Source: Gloeocapsopsis dulcis
GTDB taxonomy: Bacteria > Cyanobacteriota > Cyanobacteriia > Cyanobacteriales > Chroococcidiopsidaceae
Reading direction: 5' to 3'
DNA: 64,000 nucleotides
Assembly (NCBI RefSeq): GCF_032163395.1
Contig: NZ_CP119968.1
Span: 2,568,001 to 2,632,000, forward strand
Shown here: in pieces, positions 8,586-17,379 of the stretch
Layout: every line of letters starts with the position of its first letter
Position numbering within the stretch: position 1 is the stretch's first letter
The notes under the pieces: generated by a model
Told to the model about the DNA's origin: nothing
Databases searched by the model: none
Seen by the model: only the letters and a program-made list of their open reading frames with translations
Program-made: the position numbers and the translations under genes

Positions 8586-10337
8586 TTACTCGCGGTCTTC
8601 AGGGTTGGCAGCAACTTTAGGATCGGGTTCAGCACGTAATGCTGAATTAGGACCAGCTGCTAAAGCAGGTTCTCTTTCATCAGATAGTGGTACATTCTCC
8701 ACTACTTCATCGTCACCATTATTCATACCGTAGTCATAAGGTCCTGTTGCTAGCACAGGTAATTTGTCAAAATTTTCAATCGCTGGTGGTGAAGTTGTCA
8801 TCCACTCTAAGGTTAATGCTTGCCAAGGGTTGTTACCTGCTTTAGGACCGTACATCCAACTCCAAATAGCATTGATAATGAACGGAAAAGTAGAAACTGC
8901 AAGTAAATAAGAACCCATCGTGCAGATAAAGTTGAGGGTTTCAAATTTAGGGTCGTACACTGCAATCCGGCGGTTCATACCCATCATGCCCAACTTGTGC
9001 ATTGGTAAGAAGGTCATATTTAAGCCCACGATAGTGAGGGCGAAGTGAACCTTACCCCAAAACTCATTGAGCATTCGCCCAGTCATTTTGGGAAACCAGT
9101 GGTAGAAACCCGCATAGATGCCTAAAACACTACCGCCAAAGAGAACGTAATGGAGATGAGCAACAACAAAATAGGTATCGTGGACGTGAATATCAAAGGG
9201 TACAGCAGCTAACATAACGCCGCTAATTCCACCAATAACAAACGTGCCGACAAAGCCCATAGCAAATAGCATGGCACTATTGAGACGCAGCTTACCACCC
9301 CAAACCGTGGCTACCCAGCTAAAAACTTTGATCCCTGTGGGCACAGCGATGATCATTGTTGTGATCATAAAGAACATCCGCAACCAACCAGGAATACCAC
9401 TAGTGAACATATGGTGTGCCCAGACAATTAAGCCTAAAAAGCTAATTGCCAAACTTGAGTAGGCGATCGCCTGATAACCAAAGACTGGTTTACGGGCATG
9501 TACTGGCAAAACTTCTGAGATCAACCCAAAAAAGGGCAGGATCATAATGTAAACCGCAGGGTGGGAGTAAAACCAGAACATATGCTGGTAAACAATCGGA
9601 TCTCCACCACCAGTCGGGTTAAAAAATGTTGTACCGGCAATTAAGTCAAACGCCAACAGAATTAAAGCGCCTGCAAGTACAGGAGTAGAAAGCAAGGTAA
9701 TTGCTGAGGTGGCAATCATTGACCAACAAAACAACGGCATTTGATTTACCGACATTCCTGGAATCCGCATTTTCCAGATTGTCACCAGAAAATTGATTGC
9801 TCCCAGAATAGAAGAAGTACCAAGCAACAGGACGCTCATAATCCAAATTGCTTCACCCACCTGTCCTGTGACTAAGCTTAAAGGTGGGTAGGAAGTCCAA
9901 CCTGCATCGGGTGCATCTCCCACAAGCAAGCTGCTGATGAGCAATAACCCAGCAGGTGGAATCATCCAGAACGCGACTGCATTCAAGCGGGGAAATGCCA
10001 TATCTTTTGCCCCAATCATCAAGGGAATAAGATAGTTAGCAAATCCAGCCCCTGCAGGTACAATCCACAAGAAAATCATGATTGTCGCGTGGAGCGTAAA
10101 CAAGCTGTTGTAGACTTCGGGACTCACAAAATCCGTTTCTGGCGTTTTTAATTCTGTCCGTACTAAGTCAGCTAAAACACCTCCAATACAGTAAAAAATA
10201 AAAGTTGTGACGAGATATTGAATTCCAATGACTTTGTGGTCGGTATTAAAGCTGAAGTAATCGCGCCACTTTCTCTCTCCATGTTCTTCACTTTGAGCAG
10301 GAATATTAGCGCTTTCTTGTAGCTGTGCTTGTGTCAT
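8586..10337 (-). CDS. ctaD: Cytochrome c oxidase subunit I
   Basis: A 583-residue catalytic subunit with 12 transmembrane helices that holds haem a, haem a3 and CuB. Visible ligand regions are MFWFYSHPAVYIMILP (CuB His and the crosslinked Tyr), WAHHMFTSG (two CuB His) and HDTYFVVAHLHYVLFGG (haem ligands). A polar C-terminal tail of about 60 residues (from IENFDKL) extends past the last helix. It lies 66 bp downstream of ctaC in the same operon. Length and motifs are normal for the A-type cyanobacterial oxidase. Confidence 0.97.
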   Translation of the reverse strand: MTQAQLQESANIPAQSEEHGERKWRDYFSFNTDHKVIGIQYLVTTFIFYCIGGVLADLVRTELKTPETDFVSPEVYNSLFTLHATIMIFLWIVPAGAGFANYLIPLMIGAKDMAFPRLNAVAFWMIPPAGLLLISSLLVGDAPDAGWTSYPPLSLVTGQVGEAIWIMSVLLLGTSSILGAINFLVTIWKMRIPGMSVNQMPLFCWSMIATSAITLLSTPVLAGALILLAFDLIAGTTFFNPTGGGDPIVYQHMFWFYSHPAVYIMILPFFGLISEVLPVHARKPVFGYQAIAYSSLAISFLGLIVWAHHMFTSGIPGWLRMFFMITTMIIAVPTGIKVFSWVATVWGGKLRLNSAMLFAMGFVGTFVIGGISGVMLAAVPFDIHVHDTYFVVAHLHYVLFGGSVLGIYAGFYHWFPKMTGRMLNEFWGKVHFALTIVGLNMTFLPMHKLGMMGMNRRIAVYDPKFETLNFICTMGSYLLAVSTFPFIINAIWSWMYGPKAGNNPWQALTLEWMTTSPPAIENFDKLPVLATGPYDYGMNNGDDEVVENVPLSDEREPALAAGPNSALRAEPDPKVAANPEDRE

Positions 10338-10351
10338 AACGAAAGAGAGAA

Positions 10352-10376
10352 TAGGGAGTAGGGAGTAGGGAGTAGG
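10352..10376. repeat. Heptamer tandem repeat (AGGGAGT)
   Basis: Three tandem copies of AGGGAGT lie in the 66-bp gap between ctaC and ctaD, just upstream of the ctaD start. Heptanucleotide tandem repeats of this sort (STRR) are typical of cyanobacterial genomes. Confidence 0.8.
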
Positions 10377-10403
10377 AATTATGAGTCGAACCCCTAACCA
10401 TCT

Positions 10404-11489
10404 CTAATGATGATTGTGGTGGATTTGGTGAAGCGTTTCTGGTTGAATTCCCAAATCGCTAATGTATGGAGCTAAAAATTCTGCTGGAGATACAGCCGTG
10501 TTAACTGCAACAAGTTGTTGTGAGTTGGAAATAGCGACTTGCTCTTGTTGCCACTGTTCAAATGCTTCTGGTGTTTCAATGACGAATTGTGTATTCATTG
10601 CACCGTGGTATGGACCACAGAGTTCAGCACAGATCAGCTTATACTCACCTAAAGTTTTCGGTGTAAATCGAATTTCCGACTGTCTACCAGGAATTGCGTC
10701 TTGTTTTAGGCGTAATTCTGGCACCCAAAAAGCGTGAATAACATCGTTGGCGGTCATACTAATTTGAACTTCGCGCCCCACGGGAACGTGTAGTTCGCCA
10801 GTTGTAATTCCTGTATCAGGGTAGGTGATGATCCAAGCATACTGTAATCCTGTAACATTAATCGTCAGGGCTGGGGATGTGCCTTCTCGATCAGGACTTG
10901 AACCAATTGTGGGAGAAACAACTCCTACGCCTGGAGCATTTCGCTTTTGCGGTATTTGATCGGCATTGCGAATTTCTGCAGTTCCTGGATCTTGCATTGC
11001 TGCGTCAGACTTGTCTTGATTCAGATTGGAGGGATCTGCACTTGGTGGTGTATCATTCAGCGTTGCTGCGATCGCGGCTCCTGGCATTCTGACTGCTTGC
11101 TCTCCTATTGGTGCATCATGCACATCATGCGGATTGAAACCACCAATTGAGTTATAAACATCAAAGCTGTAAATAGCAATTCCAAGAACAATAATTGCTG
11201 GTACTGCTGTCCACAAGATTTCTAGGGGGATGTTTCCGAAAATTGGTGGTCCATCAGAATTGTCATCAGGGCGACGACGAAAGCGAATGGCAGAGTAAAT
11301 CAGGGCACCTTCCACAATCAGAAATAAACCTGTGGAGATGGTCAACATTGCATTGAATAGCCCATCTACCAACTCGGCTTCATCTGATGCTGCTGTTGGC
11401 AACAGACCATGATTCTGACCGTACCAAAGGCTAACTATGGTTACGACTATACCAATGATTAAAGTCCAGATCGACGATGGAATGTTCAC
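10404..11489 (-). CDS. ctaC: Cytochrome c oxidase subunit II
   Basis: A 361-residue subunit with two N-terminal transmembrane helices and a periplasmic/lumenal cupredoxin domain. The CuA ligands are visible in DVIHAFWVPEL and CAELCGPYHGAM (Cys, Glu, Cys, His, Met). Between the helices and the cupredoxin domain there is a low-complexity insert of about 80 residues, rich in Asp, Pro, Asn and Gly, which accounts for its greater length. It ends in a His-rich tail (HQIHHNHH). It is the first gene of the minus-strand cta operon and diverges from ctaA across a 400-bp promoter region. Confidence 0.96.
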   Translation of the reverse strand: MNIPSSIWTLIIGIVVTIVSLWYGQNHGLLPTAASDEAELVDGLFNAMLTISTGLFLIVEGALIYSAIRFRRRPDDNSDGPPIFGNIPLEILWTAVPAIIVLGIAIYSFDVYNSIGGFNPHDVHDAPIGEQAVRMPGAAIAATLNDTPPSADPSNLNQDKSDAAMQDPGTAEIRNADQIPQKRNAPGVGVVSPTIGSSPDREGTSPALTINVTGLQYAWIITYPDTGITTGELHVPVGREVQISMTANDVIHAFWVPELRLKQDAIPGRQSEIRFTPKTLGEYKLICAELCGPYHGAMNTQFVIETPEAFEQWQQEQVAISNSQQLVAVNTAVSPAEFLAPYISDLGIQPETLHQIHHNHH

Positions 11490-11890
11490 GGTTTAGCTAT
11501 TTAATGACTTTACTTCTATTGTTAACTCTGCTTATCTACCACGGTAGTGCAGAGATAAACTAGCGTCGAGAAAATCGAGGTTATTTTTACTAATTTCTTT
11601 GGGATCGCTCAATTAGATTTATCTGGCATGCTTCTTTAGTATCACCTGTGGCAGATGTTAAGCAAAGTAAAGTGTGTTACTTAATTGACGTTATTGATAT
11701 TAATACAAGCAAACTCTAACAATAATCATTGAGTGGCAGTGTAGATAACTTAAAAGTTGGAGATCCGGTAATTGAAAGTTCCTATTCCCCCATCACTCAT
11801 TTTCTGTTAGTCATGCGCTAGCGTGGAAATGAGCAAACAATCACAAAATGTTAACGTTGATAGCTCTCAAACAGGCAGAAGGTATCGTTC
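11490..11890. promoter_or_regulatory. Divergent promoter region ctaC / ctaA
   Basis: A 401-bp gene-free region between two divergent oxidase transcription units. It contains GTA-N8-TAC at 11667-11680, the form of an NtcA site, and AT-rich stretches suitable for -10 boxes. No start site can be fixed from sequence alone. Confidence 0.5.
11667..11680 (+). promoter_or_regulatory. Possible NtcA-binding site
   Basis: The sequence GTAAAGTGTGTTAC fits the palindromic consensus GTA-N8-TAC of the nitrogen regulator NtcA. A -10-like TTAATAC follows about 20 bp later, as in NtcA-activated promoters. The motif is short and occurs by chance, so this is only a candidate. Confidence 0.3.
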
Positions 11891-12838
11891 ATGACCGAAT
11901 CCGTCCTGCATAACCAAACTTTAACAAGTGGCGCACAGTCGCAGCCAAAAGAACGAATCCGGCGGCTCGTATGGAAAATTGCGATCGCTACCTTGATTTT
12001 GATGGCAATCGGTAGTGCCACTCGTGTAATGAATGCTGGGCTAGCTTGCCCAGACTGGCCTTTGTGCTATGGTGAGCTTGTCCCCACAAAACAAATGAAT
12101 TTTCAAGTATTCCTCGAATGGTTTCATCGTTTAGACGCAGCCATGGTAGGGTTGGGAGCGATCGCCTTGGCGAGTTTATCTTGGTGGCACCGTCGAGCGT
12201 TACCGCAGTGGTTGCCTTGGGCGGCAACTTTTGCACTCGGTTTAGTTGTCTTTCAAGGTGTTTTAGGTGGCTTAACTGTCACGGAACTTTTGCGTTTTGA
12301 TATTGTGACTGCACACTTGGGTACTGCCCTGTTATTTTTTGTGACACTACTTGTAATTGGTACAGCATTAGTACCTTATCAGGGAACTGGCACAGCAAGT
12401 AATCTACCTTGGATAGGTTTGATTGCAGCTAGTCTTGTTTATTTACAAAGCCTAATGGGTGCTTTAGTAGCTTCTCGCTGGGCGCTACATCAATGTTTTG
12501 CAGGAAATGCTTTATGTAGCGTGATGTATAGTCATATTGCTGGTGTCATTCCACCAACTTTGGCAGTTATTAGCGTTGTCTTTTTTGCCTGGCGGACTCC
12601 GGCATTGCATCCGGCACTGCGACAACTTGCAACTATGGCTTGTGGCTTGCTGATTCTCCAAATTTTATTGGGTATAGCAACATTCCGCTTGCATCTGCAA
12701 GTAGAGCCACTTACGGTAGCGCACCAAGTCGTCGGTGCAGTTTTGTTAGGAGTTCTGGTTGCTTTTACAGTATTGGGCTTACGCGATCGCACAACAGTTA
12801 GTATTGCAATTCTCACAACTGAACCATCAAACTTATAA
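11891..12838 (+). CDS. ctaA: Haem A synthase
   Basis: A 315-residue membrane protein that oxidises the C8 methyl group of haem O to give haem A for the oxidase. It has eight transmembrane helices in two similar halves. Conserved blocks are GSATRVMNAGLACPDWPLCYG (with the paired cysteines), EWFHRLDAA and, in the second half, YSHIAG and VAHQVVGA, which supply the haem-ligand histidines. The start ATG follows AAGGTATC. It lies 126 bp upstream of ctaB, which supplies its substrate. Confidence 0.95.
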   Translation: MTESVLHNQTLTSGAQSQPKERIRRLVWKIAIATLILMAIGSATRVMNAGLACPDWPLCYGELVPTKQMNFQVFLEWFHRLDAAMVGLGAIALASLSWWHRRALPQWLPWAATFALGLVVFQGVLGGLTVTELLRFDIVTAHLGTALLFFVTLLVIGTALVPYQGTGTASNLPWIGLIAASLVYLQSLMGALVASRWALHQCFAGNALCSVMYSHIAGVIPPTLAVISVVFFAWRTPALHPALRQLATMACGLLILQILLGIATFRLHLQVEPLTVAHQVVGAVLLGVLVAFTVLGLRDRTTVSIAILTTEPSNL

Positions 12839-12964
12839 AGTTGCAGCCAACACAAAAATTCAGTGCAGACACTTTAATTTTGTTGATCGAGAGTAAATTT
12901 TACTCGTGAGAGGTTAGTTCCTCTGGCTGTATGTTGTTTCAAACGTTAAGGACCTGGTGTAAAT

Positions 12965-13912
12965 ATGATTGAGACGAGTGTCTCACGCCATCATCAAAAC
13001 TTTTTTCAAGTTATTCAAAGCTACTACCAACTGACAAAGCCAAGGATCATTCCACTTTTATTAATCACAACTGCTGCCAGTATGTGGATTGCTTCTAATG
13101 GCAAAGTCGATCCGGTATTACTCGTAGCAACTTTGAGTGGCGGTACTTTCGCGGCTGGTGCAGCACAAACAATCAACTGTATTTACGATCGCGACATCGA
13201 TTATGACATGGAACGCACTCGCCACCGTCCACTACCATCAGGACGAGTACAATCCCGTGATGCACTGATTTTTGCGCTCGCGCTTGCTACGATATCTTTT
13301 ACTTTACTTACAGTATTTGCTAACTTGCTCAGCGCCCTATTAGCCATGTCTGGCATTGTGTTCTATGTCGGTATCTATACCCACCTACTCAAACGTCATA
13401 CAACACAAAATATTGTCATTGGTGGCGCTGCAGGAGCAATTCCAGCACTTGTAGGCTGGGCAGCTTGTACAGGTTCATTAAGTTTGCCAGCTTGGGTACT
13501 TTTTGCGATCGTCTTTCTGTGGACACCACCACACTTTTGGGCATTAGCACTGATGATCCGCGATGATTATGCCAAAGTAGGTGTCCCCATGTTACCTGTC
13601 GTCGCCGGAAATACAGCAACAACTCGGCAGATTTGGTTGTATACCTTAATTTTGATTCCTACTACACTGTTGCTTGTTTATCCGTTGAATGTGTCGGGGC
13701 TATTCTATGCCATTGTCGCGTTAGTTCTGGGAAGTATTTTTATTAAAAAAGCTTGGGCATTGCTACACGATTCGAGCAATCAACAACAAGCGCGATCGCT
13801 TTTCCTCTACTCGATTCTTTACATGATGCTATTGTCTGCTGGCATGATGATTGATAGCTTACCAATTACACAGCAAGTCACTACTGCACTTATGGCTTTA
13901 GTCGCACAATAG
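12965..13912 (+). CDS. ctaB: Protohaem IX farnesyltransferase (haem O synthase)
   Basis: A 315-residue UbiA-family membrane prenyltransferase that adds a farnesyl group to protohaem to form haem O. The Asp-rich motif [20 protein letters not shown] and the second motif [15 protein letters not shown] are present. Nine hydrophobic helices fit the family. It follows ctaA in the same direction and faces the structural cta genes, so the window holds the full haem A supply plus the oxidase. A hairpin follows the stop. Confidence 0.96.
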   Translation: MIETSVSRHHQNFFQVIQSYYQLTKPRIIPLLLITTAASMWIASNGKVDPVLLVATLSGGTFAAGAAQTINCIYDRDIDYDMERTRHRPLPSGRVQSRDALIFALALATISFTLLTVFANLLSALLAMSGIVFYVGIYTHLLKRHTTQNIVIGGAAGAIPALVGWAACTGSLSLPAWVLFAIVFLWTPPHFWALALMIRDDYAKVGVPMLPVVAGNTATTRQIWLYTLILIPTTLLLVYPLNVSGLFYAIVALVLGSIFIKKAWALLHDSSNQQQARSLFLYSILYMMLLSAGMMIDSLPITQQVTTALMALVAQ

Positions 13913-13917
13913 CAATT

Positions 13918-13937
13918 AGGTGGGCAAAAGCCCACCT
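13918..13937 (+). terminator. Hairpin after ctaB
   Basis: A perfect 8-bp stem AGGTGGGC/GCCCACCT with an AAAA loop starts 6 bp after the ctaB stop. There is no T run, so it may be a weak or factor-assisted terminator, separating ctaB from the ABC genes. Confidence 0.55.
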
Positions 13938-14012
13938 CTGATCCCTAAGCGCAATAAAGGCTTAAAATAGATTGTATAGAATTGTATCTTTTTTCAAGCC
14001 GAGATATATTAT

Positions 14013-15032
14013 ATGGCTCCTGCTGTTTTAATTGAGAATTTAAAGAAACGCTACGGTTCCACCGAAGCTGTCAAAGATGTCTCCTTTCAGGTTGAACCAG
14101 GAGAAATATTTGGAATTTTAGGTCCAAACGGAGCTGGAAAAACAACAACACTCAGAATTTTGTGTACTCTGGCAACACCAGATGCGGGAAATATAGCTGT
14201 TTCTGGGATCTCAGTCGTTGATAATCCTAGAGAAGTGAGAAAAAAACTCGGCTATGTAGCCCAGGAAGTAGCACTCGATAAAATTCTGACAGGGCGCGAA
14301 TTATTACAACTGCAAGCAGCACTGTATCACCTTCCCAACGCAGTCGCTAAAGAAAGAATTAAGAATGTCATTAGTTTACTAGGTTTAGAAGAATGGGCAG
14401 ATCAGCGGACAGGAACATATTCTGGTGGAATCCGCAAGCGTTTGGATCTCGCTGCCGGTTTACTTCATGCACCAGATGTTCTCGTTTTAGATGAACCGAC
14501 GGTAGGACTTGACATTGAAAGTCGCTTCGTTGTTTGGAACTTCTTGCGCCAAATTCGAGCAGCAGGGACAACAGTATTAATAACAAGCCATTATTTAGAA
14601 GAAATAGATGCCTTGGCAGATCGCGTCGCCATTATTGATCGCGGCAAAGTTATAGCGGTAGGCACTCCATCAGAGTTGAAAGATCGTGTGGGCGGCGATC
14701 GCATTACCTTACGCATTCGCGAGTTTTCTCCAGAAGAAGAAGCAGAAAAAGCAAAAAACTTACTAGAAAATTTACCCTTTGTTCAAGAAGTTATTATTAA
14801 TAGCGCTCAAGGTAATTCACTCAATTTAGTTGTCACTCCCCAAAATGATGCCTTAAGTGCTGTGCAGCGATCGCTCAACTCGGTGGGTTTACCTGTTTTT
14901 GGTATTGCCCAGTCGCGCCCTAGCTTGGATGATGTTTACCTAGCTGCGACAGGAAGAACATTAATGGATGCAGAACTAGCAGCAGTGGGAAGTCGCGATC
15001 CCAAAGCGGAACGCAAGCAAAATATGCGATAA
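14013..15032 (+). CDS. ABC transporter ATP-binding protein, DrrA-like
   Basis: A 339-residue ATPase. Walker A GPNGAGKTTT, signature YSGGIRKRLDLAAGLLHAPDVL, Walker B VLVLDEPTVGLD and the H-loop ITSHYLEE are all present. A C-terminal extension of about 100 residues (from GDRITLRI) is typical of DrrA-type drug or polysaccharide exporters. It is paired with the permease 48 bp downstream. The substrate cannot be told from sequence. The location behind the haem A genes may only reflect shared chromosomal neighbourhood. Confidence 0.92.
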   Translation: MAPAVLIENLKKRYGSTEAVKDVSFQVEPGEIFGILGPNGAGKTTTLRILCTLATPDAGNIAVSGISVVDNPREVRKKLGYVAQEVALDKILTGRELLQLQAALYHLPNAVAKERIKNVISLLGLEEWADQRTGTYSGGIRKRLDLAAGLLHAPDVLVLDEPTVGLDIESRFVVWNFLRQIRAAGTTVLITSHYLEEIDALADRVAIIDRGKVIAVGTPSELKDRVGGDRITLRIREFSPEEEAEKAKNLLENLPFVQEVIINSAQGNSLNLVVTPQNDALSAVQRSLNSVGLPVFGIAQSRPSLDDVYLAATGRTLMDAELAAVGSRDPKAERKQNMR

Positions 15033-15080
15033 CTCCTACTTTCTTAGTCAAATCAATTCCATAATCCTAAATCTAAAATT

Positions 15081-15974
15081 ATGAGTGGTACTGTTACACC
15101 TCCTAAATCGGACAACTGGCAGCAAGTAGCATCGCCCCAACTCAATACGGGTGCTACTCCCAGTTTCTTAAGTGAAATAGTTCAAGAAACCCTTGCCTTA
15201 ACTCGTCGCCTCTTTATTCAGTTGCAACGACGTCCCTCAACGTTAGTTGCTAGTATTATTCAGCCAGTTATGTGGCTGATTCTCTTTGGTGCACTGTTTC
15301 AAAATGCTCCCCAAGGATTGTTTGGCACAAGCCAAAGTTATGCACAGTTTCTTGGTGCTGGTATTATTGTTTTTACTGCTTTTGCTGGCGCACTTAATGC
15401 CGGATTGCCAGTTATGTTTGACCGCGAGTTTGGCTTTTTAAATCGTTTACTCGTCGCACCATTGGCTTCTCGGTTTTCAATTGTTTTAGCTTCAGCAATT
15501 TTTATCATTACTCAAAGTTTACTGCAAGCCGCTGTTATCGTTACTGCGGCAGCCTTTCTTGGCGCTGGATTACCTAATGTAGCAGGATTGAGTGTGATTA
15601 CACTTGTTGTCTTTTTACTTGCTTTGGGTGTGACAGCATTAAGTTTAGGCTTAGCTTTTGCTTTACCTGGTCATATTGAATTAATTGCTGTTATTTTTGT
15701 AACAAACTTGCCATTATTATTTGCAAGTACTGCCCTAGCACCTTTATCATTCATGCCTAAGTGGTTACAAGTTGTGGCAACGTTGAATCCTCTTAGTTAT
15801 GCAATTGAACCAATTCGCTATCTTTACACTCACAGCAATTGGAACTTCGGCAGTGTCGTCATGCAAGCACCTTGGGGAACAATTACTTTTGGTGGAGCGT
15901 TGCTAGTATTACTTGGCTTTAGTCTTGTTGCTTTACTTAGCATTCAACCACTATTACGCAAGTCACTTGCGTAA
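15081..15974 (+). CDS. ABC-2 type transporter permease, DrrB-like
   Basis: A 297-residue permease with a cytoplasmic N-terminus and six transmembrane helices of the ABC-2 fold. Family signs include RRPSTLVASIIQPVMWLILF near the start, the MFDREFGFLNRLLVAPLASR coupling segment and NPLSYAIEPIRYL before the last helix. It forms an exporter with the upstream ATPase. The substrate is unknown. Confidence 0.92.
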   Translation: MSGTVTPPKSDNWQQVASPQLNTGATPSFLSEIVQETLALTRRLFIQLQRRPSTLVASIIQPVMWLILFGALFQNAPQGLFGTSQSYAQFLGAGIIVFTAFAGALNAGLPVMFDREFGFLNRLLVAPLASRFSIVLASAIFIITQSLLQAAVIVTAAAFLGAGLPNVAGLSVITLVVFLLALGVTALSLGLAFALPGHIELIAVIFVTNLPLLFASTALAPLSFMPKWLQVVATLNPLSYAIEPIRYLYTHSNWNFGSVVMQAPWGTITFGGALLVLLGFSLVALLSIQPLLRKSLA

Positions 15975-16012
15975 GATATAAGCATCACAATAGTATTTAC
16001 CCCATTAACACT

Positions 16013-16393
16013 ATGAAAATACCGCGCTTGTTGAATCAAATCGTTTTAGGTACAGTAGCTGGAGTTGGTTTAGCTTCTTTGCTACTTCCTCAAGCTAGCT
16101 TGGCTCAAGTAACAAATAGTGCCGATCCCCAAGAAATTTTTAGAACAGAACGTAACAGCGATCCATTTTCTAGCCAGAATGCAAATGATTCGTGGGGCAT
16201 GTTTGACTTAATTCACCGCGCCCAATTAGGAACTATGCGCGATCCATACGAATATGCCAATGAACAAAATCAGAATATCAATTCAGCAGCATCTGCATTT
16301 CGCGAACGGCAAAGACAGTTAATGCAACAATCCAGCCCACAGCAAGTTGCTCCAGCTAACTCAGCACCGCCAACAATTCGCTTAGAAAATTAA
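16013..16393 (+). CDS. Secreted hypothetical protein
   Basis: A 126-residue protein with a clear Sec signal peptide: basic start (MKIPRLLNQ), a hydrophobic core and a likely cut after SLAQ or ASLA around residue 31. The mature part is polar and rich in Gln, Asn and Ser (NEQNQNINSAASAFRERQRQ). I do not recognise a domain, although such small exported proteins are common in cyanobacteria. It follows the permease by 38 bp and may be in the same transcript. A strong terminator follows. Confidence 0.65.
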   Translation: MKIPRLLNQIVLGTVAGVGLASLLLPQASLAQVTNSADPQEIFRTERNSDPFSSQNANDSWGMFDLIHRAQLGTMRDPYEYANEQNQNINSAASAFRERQRQLMQQSSPQQVAPANSAPPTIRLEN

Positions 16394-16415
16394 AATTCAA
16401 ATAGCACTTTTGAGA

Positions 16416-16445
16416 AGCCACAAAGATGTTCTATACTTTGTGGCT
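16416..16445. terminator. Terminator between convergent genes
   Basis: A perfect 10-bp stem AGCCACAAAG/CTTTGTGGCT with a 10-base loop is followed by ATTATTTTT on the plus strand. It lies between the secreted protein gene and the convergent peroxiredoxin gene and can serve both. Confidence 0.8.
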
Positions 16446-16465
16446 ATTATTTTTACGATATAGGT

Positions 16466-16903
16466 TTAAAGCCCCAGTGCTGTGAGAACATCACTAGCAT
16501 GAGTTGTCGTATTCACCGCACTGTCTATATGAGCGATTTTACCTTGCGGATCGATGACATAAGTGACTCGCTTAGCATAACCGCCACCATCTACATCATA
16601 AGCGTTGATAATTGACCCATCCGTATCTGCTAATAACGGAAAGTTCAAATTATACTTCTGTGTAAACTGCTGGTGGGAAGCTTCGTCGTCTTTACTCACA
16701 CCCAAAACGACAATATCTTTATTTTGATAATCGGGTTGGGCATCGCGAAAGCTACAAGCTTGCTTGGTACATCCAGGGGTGTCGTCTTTAGGATAGAAGT
16801 ACAAAACAATCGTTTTACCTGCAAAGTCAGATAGCGAGATAGTGTTGCCATTTGTATCTTTGGCGGTAAAAGTAGGAGCATTAGTACCAACGGCTAAAGT
16901 CAT
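16466..16903 (-). CDS. bcp: Peroxiredoxin, PrxQ/BCP family
   Basis: A 145-residue thiol peroxidase that reduces hydrogen peroxide and organic peroxides with thioredoxin as donor. The peroxidatic Cys45 and resolving Cys50 are in DDTPGCTKQACSFRD, the spacing typical of PrxQ. The YFYPKDDTPGC block and the VIDPQGKI strand fit the family. There is no signal peptide. The start ATG is preceded by AGAGAAAC on the minus strand. It appears to be monocistronic. Confidence 0.94.
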   Translation of the reverse strand: MTLAVGTNAPTFTAKDTNGNTISLSDFAGKTIVLYFYPKDDTPGCTKQACSFRDAQPDYQNKDIVVLGVSKDDEASHQQFTQKYNLNFPLLADTDGSIINAYDVDGGGYAKRVTYVIDPQGKIAHIDSAVNTTTHASDVLTALGL

Positions 16904-17379
16904 ACTAGTTTCTCTTTAGTTCTCAGGTTAATTGCTGATCTTATTAGTCAAGGTTATTCTATCGCTTATATTTGCCAAAGGTTTCAGGCGATCGCCACTT
17001 GGTAGGGTAACTATCGCAATTCACAACTTGACCTGACGCCGTAATTATACTTATATTTTATTAGTTTGATAGTTTTATTTTGACTATAAGCTTCTATTTA
17101 ACTTAATTTAATCAAAGAAGAAATTCGTTATATAAATGACATTACTTGAATCAATTAAGTAATTGTTAAGGTGCAATAAACAAAATTACTAAAAACACAC
17201 CGCTATATAAATTAACCGTGAAATTGCTGAGAAAACTCTAGGCAAAGGCAGTCTAGATAGTTAACTTGATAACTAGTTAACAGGTGAAATTACGTAACTT
17301 TAGTATGGTTCTTAGTTCTACTAAATACCTACTACAGGCACAATTTGACCTACTACATTAGGTTCAGGTTTTCTCAAGA
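16904..17379. other. Gene-free region
   Basis: About 475 bp, strongly AT-rich, with no plausible ORF, RNA gene or clear repeat. It probably carries the promoters of the divergent peroxiredoxin and glycosyltransferase genes. Confidence 0.6.
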
